From: Chlamydiota bacterium
GTDB lineage: Bacteria; Chlamydiota; Chlamydiia; Chlamydiales; Rhabdochlamydiaceae
DNA: 64,000 nucleotides
NCBI GenBank assembly: GCA_026398435.1
Contig: JAPLSW010000032.1
Coordinates: 58,816-122,815, forward strand
Direction of reading: 5' to 3'
Below are positions 1-8,221 of the stretch, piece after piece. Made by a program: the position numbers and the translations under genes. The first letter of the stretch is position 1. The number at the start of each line of letters is the position of its first letter. The notes beneath the pieces are model-generated. The model made no database searches. It saw only the letters and a program-made list of their open reading frames with translations, and was not told the DNA's origin.

Positions 1-599
1 TGCGTGGTATGATAATTAAACGAAAAAGAAGAGGGATATATTACATTCTGATTAAGGGATATATTTGTCACAAAGGGCTCACAGTAAGCTAAATGGAATA
101 CAACATAAAAGATCCTTCCCTTAGGAATCAATCTTTATAAAAACGACATGAGAAAACCGCTGGATTTTTCAGTCCTGCGGATGAATTATTCAGTTAAAAA
201 ATGCCCCAGTACGACTGCTAAAATAAAACAGTCCCCCTGAGGCGCTGGTAATGCGTATGAATAGCTTTGAGATAAACTATTCAATCCGACTTACTCTCGA
301 CCGGATATCGACAGGTTTAACGATTATGGCACTATTACTCCTCTCGCTTTGTTTAACCATAATCCGCAGAGCTTGCAACTGAGTCGGCATTGCAAGGTGC
401 CTAATTTCTGTCGAATCGTCTATGGATATTTCAAGTCTCATATCCATAGTCTGGTGAAGTACTCCCTGATCTCTCAAGAAGCCCCTAAGTGTTTACCTTA
501 GGGGAGGCTTCACCTCGGGTACATTCTAAATGCAAACAGAAGCCATCTTACAAAAGAGCTGCGAAAGAATAATTTATAAAGGCTCGCTTAGATAAAAAA
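1..599. other. Gene-poor left end of the window
   Basis: I see no convincing gene in these 599 bases. The only frame of any size runs on the minus strand from a TTG at 477 to a stop at 277 (66 codons). It has no recognisable family and only a weak ribosome binding site. The stretch contains a perfect 8-bp hairpin (482-504). In C. trachomatis the region downstream of CT529 on the same strand leads into the ribosomal protein operon that begins with rplC, so this could be its leader. That is inference from gene order, because rplC itself is not in the window. Confidence 0.4.
482..504. repeat. Perfect 8-bp inverted repeat, hairpin
   Basis: CCCCTAAG at 482-489 and CTTAGGGG at 497-504 form a perfect stem with a 7-base loop. 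No T-run follows on either strand, so it does not look like a simple intrinsic terminator. It could be a leader or attenuator structure or an mRNA 3' end for the minus-strand gene that stops at 600. Confidence 0.4.
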
Positions 600-1424
600 T
601 CACCTAATATCCATGCGACAAGACGCGGAATGCTCCTTGACAACCATCTCATTATAAAAGTGAGAGACAATCTTGGACACAATCCACATGCTAGACAAAA
701 CTAAACCAACAATAGAAACCACTATAGGCCCACCTAAAACTAAGGACACCAACCCTATTATTGAACCGGTAATGCAAACTACATTTTTTACAATTTCGAT
801 GTAGGAATGTACATCTTTATGAAATAAATTAGTTTTCGTTTGGGGGGAAATGCTACTCGCCTGGCGCTGAACATTTCGAGCTGAGATCTGACAAACCTGA
901 CTAGTAAGATCTATAGTATTTCCTACTATATCAGTCCCAAAAAAAACACCACAGGAAATAGGAGCTGCCTTACCTAGATTTACCCAACCGGCATCATGAA
1001 AATTATTGGCGACATCTGAGACCATACAAGTAAGATCAAGCATATTTCTACATGCATTTTTTGCCACAACATCGATTTTAAGGTCTTGAGCAGACTGAGA
1101 ATTAGTTCTATTACAGACCCTTCCAAATAACGAAAAAGAAGCTATAGTATCCCCTATCTGTTTAACAAGACCAAAGGCTCCTAAAAGAGTGGCTGCCTGA
1201 GAAAAAACTCCCTTCGCCTGAATTAGGTGAGAAGACTGAAAAAATTGATGCGGAATCCGTTTAAACCATTCCGTAGCATACTCTCCAACCTTTATCGCAT
1301 CATAGATGCCATCAGAGGTCCCTAAACGATCAGTAAAATGAGTCCAAATGGATTTAGTATTACACGTAGAATGGGATGGTAAATAAATGGGTTGCTGCGA
1401 AGATGATACAAAAGATGGATTAAT
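600..1424 (-). CDS. Cap1-position membrane protein paralogue, probable ATT start
   Basis: This is an unrecognised protein of about 274 residues. The frame is open from 1472 down to the stop at 600 but contains no ATG, GTG or TTG before a GTG at 1067, which has no Shine-Dalgarno sequence. Upstream, a strong AGGAGG (1430-1435) lies five bases before an in-frame ATT (1422-1424), which I take as the start. The protein resembles the upstream neighbour (1498-2355). Both have an SDG motif near the N-terminus, an IASF motif in the middle, a Cys-containing segment, and a C-terminal pair of hydrophobic helices (here about residues 215-255). Such bilobed hydrophobic domains are typical of chlamydial inclusion membrane (Inc) proteins, and this locus next to fmt holds CT529/Cap1 in C. 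trachomatis. Function is inferred only. A degraded gene without a start remains possible. Confidence 0.6.
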   Translation of the reverse strand: MNPSFVSSSQQPIYLPSHSTCNTKSIWTHFTDRLGTSDGIYDAIKVGEYATEWFKRIPHQFFQSSHLIQAKGVFSQAATLLGAFGLVKQIGDTIASFSLFGRVCNRTNSQSAQDLKIDVVAKNACRNMLDLTCMVSDVANNFHDAGWVNLGKAAPISCGVFFGTDIVGNTIDLTSQVCQISARNVQRQASSISPQTKTNLFHKDVHSYIEIVKNVVCITGSIIGLVSLVLGGPIVVSIVGLVLSSMWIVSKIVSHFYNEMVVKEHSASCRMDIR

Positions 1425-1429
1425 AACTA

Positions 1430-1435
1430 CCTCCT
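1430..1435 (-). promoter_or_regulatory. Strong ribosome binding site deciding an ATT start
   Basis: On the minus strand AGGAGG is followed by five bases and then ATT in the frame of the 600-1424 gene. No conventional start codon lies nearby in that frame. The site comes directly after the terminator-like hairpin of the preceding gene. Confidence 0.5.
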
Positions 1436-1468
1436 TAAAATAACCCCAGTCCTCTAATAAGACTGGGG
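1436..1468 (-). terminator. Hairpin terminator after the first Cap1-position gene
   Basis: On the minus strand CCCCAGTC and GACTGGGG form a perfect 8-bp stem (1444-1451 with 1461-1468) around a 9-base loop, followed by TTATTTT. It lies 30 bases beyond the stop of the 285-residue gene. It directly precedes the ribosome binding site of the next gene, so it may act as an attenuator between the two paralogues. Confidence 0.65.
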
Positions 1469-1497
1469 CTGTTTAAATTAACATAAGTTACAACTTC

Positions 1498-2355
1498 TTA
1501 TGCAGCGGGTGTTAGCCTTGCCGTTTCAAGCTCTACAGCTCTAGGAAAGTGAGCATTGCTCGTTATATTTCTTGCTCTATCACTCGTTGGATCTACAACT
1601 CTATCGTAGAAAAATTTACCAAGGCTTACTGCAGTACCAACTGTTAGACATGCTATAATTGCTACAGGAGCTATAGGCGTTAGTAATGCTGAAACAAGAC
1701 ATAAAGCTCCAAGAGCTACATAAGAGATCAAGCTAATAAGACCCAGACTATTGGAAATCACTTGTTGTGTTATTTTTTCCTTAGCAAATGTACTAATACC
1801 AGCCTGAGCGTAATCAGCCGAATTTTTCATAAGCTTAATAACTGTTTCATATGTCGCCTTAACAGATCCTAAAAGAGTAGCTGTAGGGCCAGCAATTTTC
1901 ACAACTTGCATAACATCATCTGGAAGCGGCATCGCTACTGCATGCGTAAATTCAGCAGCATCACAACCACTATTTACCAAGGAACAAACGCTCCCACCTA
2001 CATCTAGCGTGCTCTTAACTGGAGCATTAAACTTAAATGAGGCGATTGAATTCCAAAGTTTAGAAATAGCAATTGGAATACCGATTACACTAATAGCATT
2101 TTTTGCATTTTTAGCAAGTGCGCCAACATTAGACACACCTTGTGGAGCTGCTGGATAAAAGAATTTCGCAAAAAATGTCGTTGCACTTGTAAGTTTAAAC
2201 ATGTTCTTAAGAAAATCAGGCCCATCCGACATTGCGTCAGAATATACTGTCCAAAGTCTACCAAATACACTTGACTGTTGAGTAGAAACGTTTCGATCAG
2301 CTATCAAACCTGTTTCACCCTGTTGTGTTAATCTAAGTCCTATTGCCGTAGCCAT
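1498..2355 (-). CDS. Inc-like hydrophobic hairpin protein at the CT529/Cap1 position
   Basis: This 285-residue protein has no family I can name. Its C-terminal third holds a bilobed hydrophobic stretch (about residues 205-250) with a TPIAP turn between two membrane helices. A weaker hydrophobic segment lies near residues 85-105. There is no cleavable signal peptide, which fits type III-secreted inclusion membrane proteins. The gene lies just downstream of fmt on the same strand, where C. trachomatis has CT529 (Cap1), an inclusion membrane protein. A paralogue follows at 600-1424. It has its own sigma-70-like promoter (2396-2424), an AGGAG site close to the ATG, and a terminator. An Inc-like role is inference from topology and location; sequence similarity to Cap1 is not obvious by eye. 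Confidence 0.75.
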   Translation of the reverse strand: MATAIGLRLTQQGETGLIADRNVSTQQSSVFGRLWTVYSDAMSDGPDFLKNMFKLTSATTFFAKFFYPAAPQGVSNVGALAKNAKNAISVIGIPIAISKLWNSIASFKFNAPVKSTLDVGGSVCSLVNSGCDAAEFTHAVAMPLPDDVMQVVKIAGPTATLLGSVKATYETVIKLMKNSADYAQAGISTFAKEKITQQVISNSLGLISLISYVALGALCLVSALLTPIAPVAIIACLTVGTAVSLGKFFYDRVVDPTSDRARNITSNAHFPRAVELETARLTPAA

Positions 2356-2395
2356 ATTACACTCCTGTTGATTTTAAGATCTTTAAGAATCCTTA

Positions 2396-2424
2396 ATCAT
2401 AGATTAGCCAAAGATTTATGTAAA
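2396..2424 (-). promoter_or_regulatory. Sigma-70-type promoter of the 1498-2355 gene
   Basis: On the minus strand TTTACA (2419-2424) and TATGAT (2396-2401) are separated by exactly 17 bases. The predicted transcript starts about 35 bases before the ATG. The gene is therefore likely transcribed separately from the lpxC-fmt operon. Confidence 0.6.
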
Positions 2425-2548
2425 GTTTTCCACATAAAAGATAGGAAATACAAATTTATTTAATCAGGTCAATTTAGAAAGAAATATCTTAATCAGAATC
2501 GCTTTTTATCGATGAATCCCTTCAGAAAAAACGCAAGCTAACTAGACC

Positions 2549-3502
2549 CTACAAAGAAGAATCAGGAAGACTAAAAGAGATTTTTTGGTGAATTCCTTTC
2601 AAAAAATCACTCGCTGTCATCATTTTTTTCCCTTCGAGCTGAACATCACCAAGAGAAAGGGATCCCTGAGAACATGCAATAATTAGCTCCCTATTTAGAG
2701 AAAGGATGGAGCCCGGATCCCCTTTTAGGTCCAAGCGAACAAAAGAAGATTTTATCTTCAATCTTTTAAATTCATCACCAATTTTGACTTTACAATAAGC
2801 ACCTGGATAGGGAGATAAAGCTCTTATTTTATCATGGTTTTTTTGTGCAGAATCATTCCAATTAATTTCCATATCGACAGGAAGGATCTTAGCTGCAAAG
2901 GTAACAAGATTCACATCTTGTGAAGTTTTATTTTTATAATACTGATCAAAGTCATGGATCATTTTAGGAACAAGGGTAAAACATTCCTGTAAAAGAGCCT
3001 CTTCTAGTTGTCCGAAATTCATATTTTCAGGGATAGGAACAACTGACTGGGCAAGAATATCTCCGGCATCCATCTGCCTCACCATTTCAATGATAGTAAT
3101 TCCCGACTCACGAGATCCATCCATAAGACATCTTTGGATCGGAGCTGCCCCTCGATATTTAGGAAGCAAACTAGTATGGATATTAATACAGCCTTTAATA
3201 GGGATGTCTAGAATATTTTGACGGAGAATCTCTCCATAGGCGACAACAAGAAACAAATCGGCATTATAGGAGGAAAGAATCTGAGAAAACTCGAGGGTGC
3301 TCGCTTTTTCAGGCTGATGGACAGGGATTTTAGAGCCGGATTCGATAAGAAATTTCTTTACAGGAGGCGGGGAAAGGTGAAGAGAGCGTCCTTGAGGCAT
3401 ATCGAGCCTTGTAACAACCGCTACTATTTCAAAGGACTTTGCTAAAAGATCACTGAGGATCCGAGCCGCAAACTCTGAGGTTCCCCAGAAAACAATCTTC
3501 AT
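2549..3502 (-). CDS. fmt: Methionyl-tRNA formyltransferase
   Basis: Transfers a formyl group from 10-formyl-tetrahydrofolate to Met-tRNA(fMet) for translation initiation in the cytoplasm. At 317 residues it is a normal length. The N-terminal Rossmann-like formyltransferase domain carries the catalytic Asn107 and His109 in NIHTSLLPKYRGAAP (107-121) and Asp145 in QMDAGD; a C-terminal tRNA-binding domain follows. It starts nine bases after lpxA, as the last gene of the lpxC-fabZ-lpxA-fmt operon. The same arrangement is found in C. trachomatis (CT533 to CT530). Confidence 0.95.
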   Translation of the reverse strand: MKIVFWGTSEFAARILSDLLAKSFEIVAVVTRLDMPQGRSLHLSPPPVKKFLIESGSKIPVHQPEKASTLEFSQILSSYNADLFLVVAYGEILRQNILDIPIKGCINIHTSLLPKYRGAAPIQRCLMDGSRESGITIIEMVRQMDAGDILAQSVVPIPENMNFGQLEEALLQECFTLVPKMIHDFDQYYKNKTSQDVNLVTFAAKILPVDMEINWNDSAQKNHDKIRALSPYPGAYCKVKIGDEFKRLKIKSSFVRLDLKGDPGSILSLNRELIIACSQGSLSLGDVQLEGKKMMTASDFLKGIHQKISFSLPDSSL

Positions 3503-3511
3503 AGGAGTTTT

Positions 3512-4360
3512 TTAACCCTTTTCTTCAAGAAGCTCTTCGAGCTCACTTATTTCCTCTTCTTCATGTTGGGATTGAGTAATCCCTTGAAGACCTATCAGTC
3601 CACGTTTTGAAGTTTTGCAGAATTCCACCCAATGCTCAATATGCTCATTTGCAGGAATTTCATTTTCAATAACATCCAAGGCTTCAGAGAGTCGCAAACC
3701 TGATCTATAGGTAATCTTAAAGGCTTTAGCAAGAGACTTTCTAATTTCTAATGAAAAATTATGTCTTTTAAGGCCCACAATGTTCAGCCCCCCTACTTTA
3801 TAAGGAGAACCTGCTCCTATTGTAAAGGGTGGTACATCATTACTTATTCTACTAAGACCACCTACCATCGAATATTTTCCAATCTTAGAGAATTGGTGAA
3901 CAGGTGTCATTCCCCCAATAATTGCAAAATCTTCTACGATAACATGCCCTGCAAGCATAGCTCCATTAGCCATAATAACATGATTTCCAATTTCGCAATT
4001 GTGAGCCACATGGCAATAAGCCATAAGCAAACAGTTATCTCCGACACGTACAACAGACCCTTCTTGACAGGACGAATTAATTGTTACAAACTCACGGATC
4101 TCACAATTCTTCCCAATAACCACATAGGTTGTTTCGCCTTTGAATTTTAGATCTTGTGTTTTGGTACCAATACTTGCTGAAGGCCATATTACAGTACCTT
4201 CTCCAATCGTAGTATTTCCGTCAATATAGGCAAATGATTTGATAACCACGTTATCATGTAAGGTAACATTACCTTTTACGACAGCATAGGCCTCTATTGT
4301 TACGTTACTTCCGATCTTAGCACCAGGCTCAACTATTGCTGAGGGATGAATATTAGACAT
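3512..4360 (-). CDS. lpxA: UDP-N-acetylglucosamine acyltransferase
   Basis: First step of lipid A synthesis: transfer of a 3-hydroxyacyl chain from ACP to UDP-GlcNAc. The sequence is a left-handed beta helix of hexapeptide repeats (about residues 1-190) followed by a helical C-terminal domain. The catalytic base is His120 in the HVAHNCEIG segment, equivalent to E. coli His125. At 282 residues it is slightly long; the extra length is a strongly acidic tail (EEEEISELEELLEEKG) beyond the normal fold. It lies between fabZ (39 bases upstream) and fmt in one operon. Confidence 0.95.
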   Translation of the reverse strand: MSNIHPSAIVEPGAKIGSNVTIEAYAVVKGNVTLHDNVVIKSFAYIDGNTTIGEGTVIWPSASIGTKTQDLKFKGETTYVVIGKNCEIREFVTINSSCQEGSVVRVGDNCLLMAYCHVAHNCEIGNHVIMANGAMLAGHVIVEDFAIIGGMTPVHQFSKIGKYSMVGGLSRISNDVPPFTIGAGSPYKVGGLNIVGLKRHNFSLEIRKSLAKAFKITYRSGLRLSEALDVIENEIPANEHIEHWVEFCKTSKRGLIGLQGITQSQHEEEEISELEELLEEKG

Positions 4361-4399
4361 GTGAATCCAACTTTAGCATGTTTAAATACTTATTTAATT

Positions 4400-4867
4400 T
4401 TACAACTTATCTTTGTCTACTAGAGCAAAACCGATTTCAGCTTCGACTGCAAGCTGATCATTTACTAAAGCTCTAGCGTGAACTCGTCCGCCCTTACCAC
4501 TGATATGAATACCTGCGGCATGAAGCATTAGTACATCTCCAGGAACTACCGGTCTTCGAAACTTAGCACTACTAATGCTCAAAAGGACCGCTATCTTTTC
4601 ATTGTATCCCTTTTGATGCACTAGAATTCCACCAGTTTGGGCAAGAGCCTCTAAAATTAGAACTCCTGGCATAATAGGAGCGTCAGGGAAATGACCTTGA
4701 AAAAACTGTTCATTGATCGTAAGATTTTTCTGTCCAATGATCACATTCTCTTCTAAGTTTATATAAACAATTCTATCAACCAGAAGGAAAGGATACCGAT
4801 GTGGTAATATTTTTGAAATTTCCTTCACATTCAAAATGATAGGATGACTTGTAGTTTGCAGTGCCAT
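4400..4867 (-). CDS. fabZ: 3-hydroxyacyl-ACP dehydratase FabZ
   Basis: Dehydrates beta-hydroxyacyl-ACP in fatty acid elongation. At 155 residues it is a single hotdog-fold domain. HRYPFLLVDR (23-32) and GHFPDAPIMPGVLILEAL (58-75) are present, with catalytic His59 and Glu73. Its ATG overlaps the lpxC stop codon by one base (TGATG), which suggests translational coupling. Its position between lpxC and lpxA places it at the branch where 3-hydroxyacyl-ACP is shared by phospholipid and lipid A synthesis. Confidence 0.95.
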   Translation of the reverse strand: MALQTTSHPIILNVKEISKILPHRYPFLLVDRIVYINLEENVIIGQKNLTINEQFFQGHFPDAPIMPGVLILEALAQTGGILVHQKGYNEKIAVLLSISSAKFRRPVVPGDVLMLHAAGIHISGKGGRVHARALVNDQLAVEAEIGFALVDKDKL

Positions 4868-5805
4868 CAGGATATCTCCATCTTAATGTGATTTTGTAGT
4901 TCTTTTGCAAAAGCATTATTAGCAAAATGCCCTGAGCGGATCGCAATGATATGGGCTAAAAAAGGAAAACCAATTAAGGAAAGGTCTCCAATCATATCCA
5001 CAATTTTATGTCGAACCATCTCATCAGGAAATCTCAATCCTTCCGGATTCATTACTTCATCATTCTTTATGATAACAGCGTTTTCAAGACTCCCACCCTT
5101 AAGTAAGCCCTTTTCAATAAAAGGAAGAATCTCCTCGTATAAAGAAAAAGTTCTGCAGGGGGCGATATCCTTTTTAAAGGTCTCTGCATTTACCTGTACA
5201 GTAAAAAATTGCGCTTTAAGCAATTTAGAGTGTGGGTAATGAAGCGTATAACTAATGCGATATTCATCGGAAGGAATAGCTACTATATGAACATCCCCCA
5301 CAGACCAGTAGAGTGGCTTAGAAATCCCATAAACAGGAACACTATCATTAAGTGCGCATAGACCCGCCTCCTCTATCATCTCCACAAAAACTTTCGAACT
5401 CCCATCAAATACAGGAACTTCAGGACCGGTTACTTGGATCAAAAGATTATCTATCCCACATGCAGCAAGCGCTGCGAGCACATGCTCAACTGTCTGTATA
5501 GAAACACCTTGATTTCCCAAAATCGTACATCGAGGAGTACCTTGTACATTCTTAAGTTGCGCTGGAAGAAGAGGCTCACCCATTACATCCATTCTTTGGA
5601 AAATTATACCATGCCCCTCAGGAGCAGGTAAAAAACATATTTCCGCTTGCGTACCGCTGAAAAGCCCTATGCCTTTCCTAGAAACTTGGGTTGCTAATGT
5701 AAAGGCTTGCTTCACACGAACGCAAGAAAGACTTTCTTTTACAATTGAAATGTCACAAGGAAACGACAAAGAATCACCTCTCACATGCGTTGGCTTAATT
5801 TTCAT
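4867..5805 (-). CDS. lpxC: UDP-3-O-acyl-N-acetylglucosamine deacetylase
   Basis: Zinc-dependent committed step of lipid A synthesis. The metal ligands align with E. coli as His108 (VEHVLAALAACG), His266 and Asp270 (RHKIVDMIGDLSLIG); Glu107 and His293 (SGH) fill the catalytic roles. At 312 residues it is about 30 residues longer at the N-terminus than usual. Conserved sequence begins at about residue 31 (VKQAFTLATQ), where an in-frame GTG could be an alternative start. Neither start has a clear ribosome binding site. First gene of the lpxC-fabZ-lpxA-fmt operon, with lnt upstream in the same direction. Confidence 0.95.
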   Translation of the reverse strand: MKIKPTHVRGDSLSFPCDISIVKESLSCVRVKQAFTLATQVSRKGIGLFSGTQAEICFLPAPEGHGIIFQRMDVMGEPLLPAQLKNVQGTPRCTILGNQGVSIQTVEHVLAALAACGIDNLLIQVTGPEVPVFDGSSKVFVEMIEEAGLCALNDSVPVYGISKPLYWSVGDVHIVAIPSDEYRISYTLHYPHSKLLKAQFFTVQVNAETFKKDIAPCRTFSLYEEILPFIEKGLLKGGSLENAVIIKNDEVMNPEGLRFPDEMVRHKIVDMIGDLSLIGFPFLAHIIAIRSGHFANNAFAKELQNHIKMEIS

Positions 5806-5906
5806 TTTTGAAAAAATCTATTCAATAAATTGAGTGAAATATAACTAAACAACCAATTTTGGACAAGTCAATTTTAACTCAATCATATAATTAATACTTA
5901 AAAAGA

Positions 5907-7508
5907 CTAAAAAATAGAACCTTCGTCTCTTAAACCTAGAGCCCAGGCTAAAAAAACTAAACACAAGGCAATTAATGCAGCATCCCCCCACAAGGAATAA
6001 AGAGTCCTTATTTTATGTAAGTAAATTTTTTTATATATAACCCCCTTGGTAGCGGGAGAGCTCCAACTTTCAGGTTTCATACTGCAAATAAGATTACCTC
6101 TAGAATCAACCATTGCAGTGAGTCCCGTATTGCAGGCTCTAACCAAAGGGATCCCATTTTCAACAGCCCTGATCCTGCTATGAGAAAAATGTTGGATAGG
6201 CAAGTTAGATCCCGGATACCATCCATCATTAGTAACATTAACAAATAGCTCTGCACCTTTATTACGCGCTGCCCGCATGACTTCAGGAAAAGTTTCTTCT
6301 ATACAAATGGATACGCCAGCTTTCCATTTACTACCCAAAAGCTTAGCCTCTTTTCCAGCAGTAAAGAATTCTGTAATTCCATAAGACGAAGTAAAATATT
6401 TTAAAAATTTCCAAGGGAGCATTTCAGCTAGCGGCAATAATATCTGTTTTTCATACCTACAAAAAGTTTTTGAAAAAGGAGCGAAATGAAAGGCAGCATT
6501 GTAATGCTGCTGAAGAATTTTGTCAGTCTGATCAAACCCTGCTATGATTTCAGCACTTGTAAAATTTGCAAGAGTTTGCACCCAAAATGAATTAGAGACA
6601 ACCCAACTATCATCTCGGGATTCAGCAAAAGGGGGCTCAAAACTTGGAAAGTACTTAGATCCATCAACCCCTAAATGCTTCATTATTTGCTCTACATGCG
6701 CGAATGAATAAATGTAAGAATCTACTCCAAAAACTACAACTGATTCAGGTAATACTAGCAGATCAATACCCATTTCTTGATACGGAATGGCAAAGGTAAA
6801 GATCTGCTTCCATTGCACATAGGGAGAAATAAAATCTGGTGCAAATCTATGTAAAGGAATCTTTTCAGAAGGCGTCAAAGCCGGCTGCACAAGTAAAACT
6901 CTTATAGGGGAGGACGTGTCTTTAATAGATTGATCAAGACTTGAACTTAAAAATCCAAAAAAATAAGGGAAAATAGCAACCCCACACCAGAGCGCTACCC
7001 CTGAAAGCTGCATATGCCCCTTAAAAGCCCTAAAAGCCAAGGCATTGGTAAACCAAACTAAAAATGAAAGCCCAAAGATCCCAAATACGGAGGCAAATTG
7101 CATAGACGGTACGTAACAAGCAAGAGCCATTCCAGAAAAATTAAAGCTAAATCCACATAATATATACAACCTCGACCACTCAACCAAAGTTCCTAAAGAG
7201 GCAACAGCTAGCGCGGTACCAATTCTTGCTAGGTTTCTAGAAAAAAGAAATTTTGTAAGTAGAGCAAATTGCACAGCCATGAATAAGGAGATCAGGAGAT
7301 AAACGACAAGGATATAGAATCCCTGATACTTAATAGAGGTAAGCCAGGAAAGCTGAACCAGTTGAACCGCAAAAAACCAAGCAGTGGAGATCAAAAATCG
7401 ATTATGACCTTTGCCTCTAAAGTCCAAAAATACCCAAAAAAAAGAATATCCGATAATTGCGGCTATTGGTCCAAACAGGGGCAGCCATGCAGGCTGCCCA
7501 AAAGCCAC
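5907..7508 (-). CDS. lnt: Apolipoprotein N-acyltransferase, true start further upstream
   Basis: Adds the third acyl chain to lipoproteins in the inner membrane. Several N-terminal membrane helices are followed by a nitrilase-like periplasmic domain with the triad Glu255 (LPES), Lys354 (YEKQ) and Cys402 (ICIEETFPE), then a C-terminal helix. Coordinates are given from the first conventional start, a GTG at 7508. That start cuts the first membrane helix: the frame stays open to 7667, and the codons just before it (KKYLCLVLGFCF leading into VAFGQPAW) look like the missing half of helix 1. No ATG, GTG or TTG exists there; ATC at 7554-7556 or ATT at 7569-7571 are the nearest non-standard candidates. 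It follows the DoxX-like gene. In C. trachomatis lnt (CT534) is also beside lpxC. Confidence 0.93.
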   Translation of the reverse strand: MAFGQPAWLPLFGPIAAIIGYSFFWVFLDFRGKGHNRFLISTAWFFAVQLVQLSWLTSIKYQGFYILVVYLLISLFMAVQFALLTKFLFSRNLARIGTALAVASLGTLVEWSRLYILCGFSFNFSGMALACYVPSMQFASVFGIFGLSFLVWFTNALAFRAFKGHMQLSGVALWCGVAIFPYFFGFLSSSLDQSIKDTSSPIRVLLVQPALTPSEKIPLHRFAPDFISPYVQWKQIFTFAIPYQEMGIDLLVLPESVVVFGVDSYIYSFAHVEQIMKHLGVDGSKYFPSFEPPFAESRDDSWVVSNSFWVQTLANFTSAEIIAGFDQTDKILQQHYNAAFHFAPFSKTFCRYEKQILLPLAEMLPWKFLKYFTSSYGITEFFTAGKEAKLLGSKWKAGVSICIEETFPEVMRAARNKGAELFVNVTNDGWYPGSNLPIQHFSHSRIRAVENGIPLVRACNTGLTAMVDSRGNLICSMKPESWSSPATKGVIYKKIYLHKIRTLYSLWGDAALIALCLVFLAWALGLRDEGSIF

Positions 7509-7605
7509 AAAGCAGAAACCCAGAACTAGACATAGATACTTTTTGAATGCTTCGATAGTACGTCCGTAAATCTGAAAATTAAGTTCTTTTAAGCGGATAG
7601 AAGAT

Positions 7606-8079
7606 TTAAGCTTTCTTCGCCCCTCCCTCCGCCTTGTTAAAATTGTTATTGCCAGATGAGTTATAGGCTAATAACAAAAATAAACCCCCAGCAATCCCTA
7701 TATTTTTCCAAAACTGAACTAACTCTTCAACGCGAGCAAGCCCAGTTTTATCCCAGAAATTATGAATTATAACTGTCACCGGGATAAGGAACAATAATAG
7801 AAGAAAAGCTCCAAATCTAGCTTTCCATTGGAATAGGACACAAATCCCACCTAGCAACTTCAGAAAAACTGCTGCAGCAAAAAAAATACTTAACTTAGGG
7901 ACTATAACTGCGATTGCATCAAGAATAAAACGATTGCCACTTCCGGATTGCAGCATTGTTGTAAGGGTCGTAAATGCGAATTCTTCTTGAGAATTCCACT
8001 GAATAATGTCTTGCATAGCGGTAAAGATGAATATCCCGCTCAAAAACAATCTACCTATAAATGCGAAAATGGACTGCAT
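7606..8079 (-). CDS. DoxX-family small membrane protein
   Basis: A 157-residue inner-membrane protein with four predicted membrane helices and the DoxX-like N-terminus (IGRLFLSGIFIFTAMQDIIQW). The family is found with redox and respiratory proteins, but the reaction is not established. I chose the ATG at 8079 because AGGAGG (8086-8091) lies six bases before it; an in-frame TTG at 8094 overlaps that site and is unlikely. It lies upstream of lnt on the same strand, and the open lnt frame runs into its 3' end. I recall no Chlamydiaceae counterpart at this position. Confidence 0.8.
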   Translation of the reverse strand: MQSIFAFIGRLFLSGIFIFTAMQDIIQWNSQEEFAFTTLTTMLQSGSGNRFILDAIAVIVPKLSIFFAAAVFLKLLGGICVLFQWKARFGAFLLLLFLIPVTVIIHNFWDKTGLARVEELVQFWKNIGIAGGLFLLLAYNSSGNNNFNKAEGGAKKA

Positions 8080-8160
8080 ACTCAACCTCCTCAAGTTTCA
8101 AATATTATCATATATAAAAGATCGCTCTCTTTAAATCACTTATTTCCTATTTGTCAATCA

Positions 8161-8189
8161 TTGACTATTTAACCGGAACAGCGTAAAAT
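8161..8189 (+). promoter_or_regulatory. Sigma-70-type promoter of the rsmB-like gene
   Basis: TTGACT (8161-8166) and TAAAAT (8184-8189) are separated by exactly 17 bases. The predicted start lies about 25 bases before the ATG at 8222. It points away from the divergent DoxX-like gene. Confidence 0.7.
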
Positions 8190-8221
8190 TCCAGCAATTT
8201 TTACTAGAAAAGGCAAATTAA

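Noticed and set aside
230..262. Imperfect hairpin around the AGTCC/GGACT-like bases near 220-245
   Set aside because: Only about five pairs with a long loop; too weak to call a terminator.
277..477. Minus-strand frame of 66 codons starting TTG
   Set aside because: No recognisable family, weak ribosome binding site and no partner genes; too short to support.
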